From contig QHXL01000240.1 in assembly GCA_003222935.1 (NCBI GenBank), positions 505 through 6,540 of the forward strand: a DNA stretch of 6,036 nt, in the 5' to 3' direction. The notes under the pieces were generated by a model. The model was not told the DNA's origin. It saw only the letters and a program-made list of their open reading frames with translations, and made no database searches. Positions within the stretch are counted from its first letter, which is position 1; each line of letters starts with the position of its first letter. A program made the position numbers and the translations under genes. Shown here piece after piece: positions 5,117-6,036 of this stretch. Origin of the DNA: Acidobacteriota bacterium (GTDB lineage: Bacteria; Acidobacteriota; Blastocatellia; Pyrinomonadales; Pyrinomonadaceae).

Positions 5117-6036
5117 GTGAAGAAAATTCAGGCCTACTTAATCCTGCTTTTGCTCGTTACAACGTTGGTGGTTCCTGCGTTTGTGTTTGCTCAACAAAGA
5201 ACCCAAACTCAACCAGCCCCAACTAGTCCAATTCGCAAGTCGAAAGCGGTTACCGCTGGCGTTGAACGCGACTTTGACGAAGCCTTGAAAGTAATCCAGG
5301 AGCAGTACGTTGACGGCCGAAAACTCGATTACAACAACGTCTTTAAGTCGTCCATTATCGGAATGCTGCGGTCATTGGATCCGCATTCGAATTATTACGA
5401 CCGCGAGGAATTTGACGAACTAAAGACAGACCAACGCTCTGAGTACTTTGGTATTGGCGCGTCGATCCAAACCTACGCTTACGGCGACCAGGTTGACACT
5501 TACATTACGGCGACTTTCGAGAATTCACCGGCTCAACGCGGTGGCCTTCGTTTTGGAGATCGCATAGTTGAAGTTGACGGCGTGGCGATGCGCGGCAAGG
5601 CCTCGCTGGAAGTCCGAGACAAGATTCGTGGTCCGCGCGGTTCAACCGTAAGGGTAACGCTGGAAAGAGCTGCAGATAAGCGGATCGAAAAAGTCGACAT
5701 CGTTCGCGATGCTGTGCCTCAGCCATCAATTCCCGATGCCTACATGTTGAAACCCGGAGTCGGTTATATCGACATGACTCGCGGATTCAACTACACCACG
5801 ACTGATGAGCTGCTGGATGCCCTTGAACGTCTACACAGGCGGGGTATGACCTCGCTCGTTCTTGATCTACGTAATAACCCCGGTGGATTTTTGGACCAGG
5901 CGATTCACGTGGCTCAAGTGTTTCTCCGCAACGGCCAACTGATACTTACGCAAAAAGGTCGGAACGGCTATCGAGACAACACCTACGAATCGCGAAACAG
6001 TTCGCCTGACCTGACGCCGCTGGTTATTTTGATCAA
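5117..6036 (+). CDS. S41 C-terminal processing peptidase (CtpA-like), 3' end missing
   Basis: A GTG start gives 306 visible residues, still open at the right edge. Residues 1-25 are a signal peptide: MKK, a hydrophobic core (AYLILLLLVTTLVVPAF), then VFA before QQ, so export to the periplasm or cell surface is expected. Residues 48-105 form the N-terminal helical part, with the family motif LRSLDPHSNYYD (85-95). Residues from about 108 to 195 are a PDZ domain (YFGIGASI, SPAQRGGLRFGDRIVEVDG). From about 205 the S41 catalytic core begins (VGYIDMTRGF, then VLDLRNNPGGFLDQA with the DLRNNPGG motif at 250-257). The catalytic Ser and Lys lie beyond the window, so activity cannot be confirmed. Such enzymes are serine proteases with a Ser-Lys dyad that trim or degrade exported proteins from their C-termini. 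Usual length is 400-550 residues, so perhaps 60-75% is present. It is divergent from the RHH-like gene. The family is very firm; the substrate is unknown. Confidence 0.95.
   Translation, partial: MKKIQAYLILLLLVTTLVVPAFVFAQQRTQTQPAPTSPIRKSKAVTAGVERDFDEALKVIQEQYVDGRKLDYNNVFKSSIIGMLRSLDPHSNYYDREEFDELKTDQRSEYFGIGASIQTYAYGDQVDTYITATFENSPAQRGGLRFGDRIVEVDGVAMRGKASLEVRDKIRGPRGSTVRVTLERAADKRIEKVDIVRDAVPQPSIPDAYMLKPGVGYIDMTRGFNYTTTDELLDALERLHRRGMTSLVLDLRNNPGGFLDQAIHVAQVFLRNGQLILTQKGRNGYRDNTYESRNSSPDLTPLVILI

Noticed and set aside
4900..5226. Plus-strand reading frame of 108 codons running across the start of the S41 protease
   Set aside because: It overlaps the signal-peptide region of the protease in another frame, covers both candidate promoters, shows no domain or ribosome binding site, and has odd composition (CVCVCS).

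Overview
The window is a chromosomal stretch, about half G+C, from a free-living Gram-negative-type bacterium. The tandem M16 zinc-protease genes with an added C-terminal beta domain, the S41 protease and the short extragenic repeats resemble gene content I associate with Acidobacteriota (Blastocatellia-like). That placement is recollection and inference, because the window has no rRNA or other phylogenetic marker. I see no mobile element, CRISPR array, tRNA or rRNA gene.

Layout: (1) 1-787, plus strand: the 3' part of a Ycf48/BNR-type beta-propeller gene, cut by the left edge. (2) 788-1052: a convergent intergenic region with a strong plus-strand hairpin terminator, followed by short inverted and direct repeats. 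(3) 1053-4216, minus strand: two adjacent M16 peptidase genes. The upstream one keeps the zinc motif HxxEH, and the downstream one lost it but keeps the C-terminal Arg/Tyr pair. They look like the two halves of a heterodimeric M16B protease. (4) 4217-4362: the leader of that operon, with an imperfect inverted repeat. (5) 4363-4788, minus strand: a small protein with a ribbon-helix-helix-like core. (6) 4789-5116: a divergent control region with recognisable sigma70-type promoters on both strands. (7) 5117-6036, plus strand: the start of an exported S41 C-terminal processing protease (CtpA-like), cut by the right edge before its catalytic serine. No reading frame is supported in the gap between regions 5 and 7.

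Working together: the common theme is proteolysis, with a split-site M16 pair and an exported PDZ-type S41 protease on either side of a small putative DNA-binding protein. The M16 genes are only 29 bases apart and almost certainly co-transcribed. Whether the small protein regulates either neighbour is only a guess from position.

The clearest points for a second look are the complementary loss of active-site parts in the M16 pair, the uncharacterised beta-rich C-terminal domain on the inactive subunit, the promoter that overrides the longest start of the small gene, and the repeat cluster near 930-1045. I did not find a convincing wholly new system.
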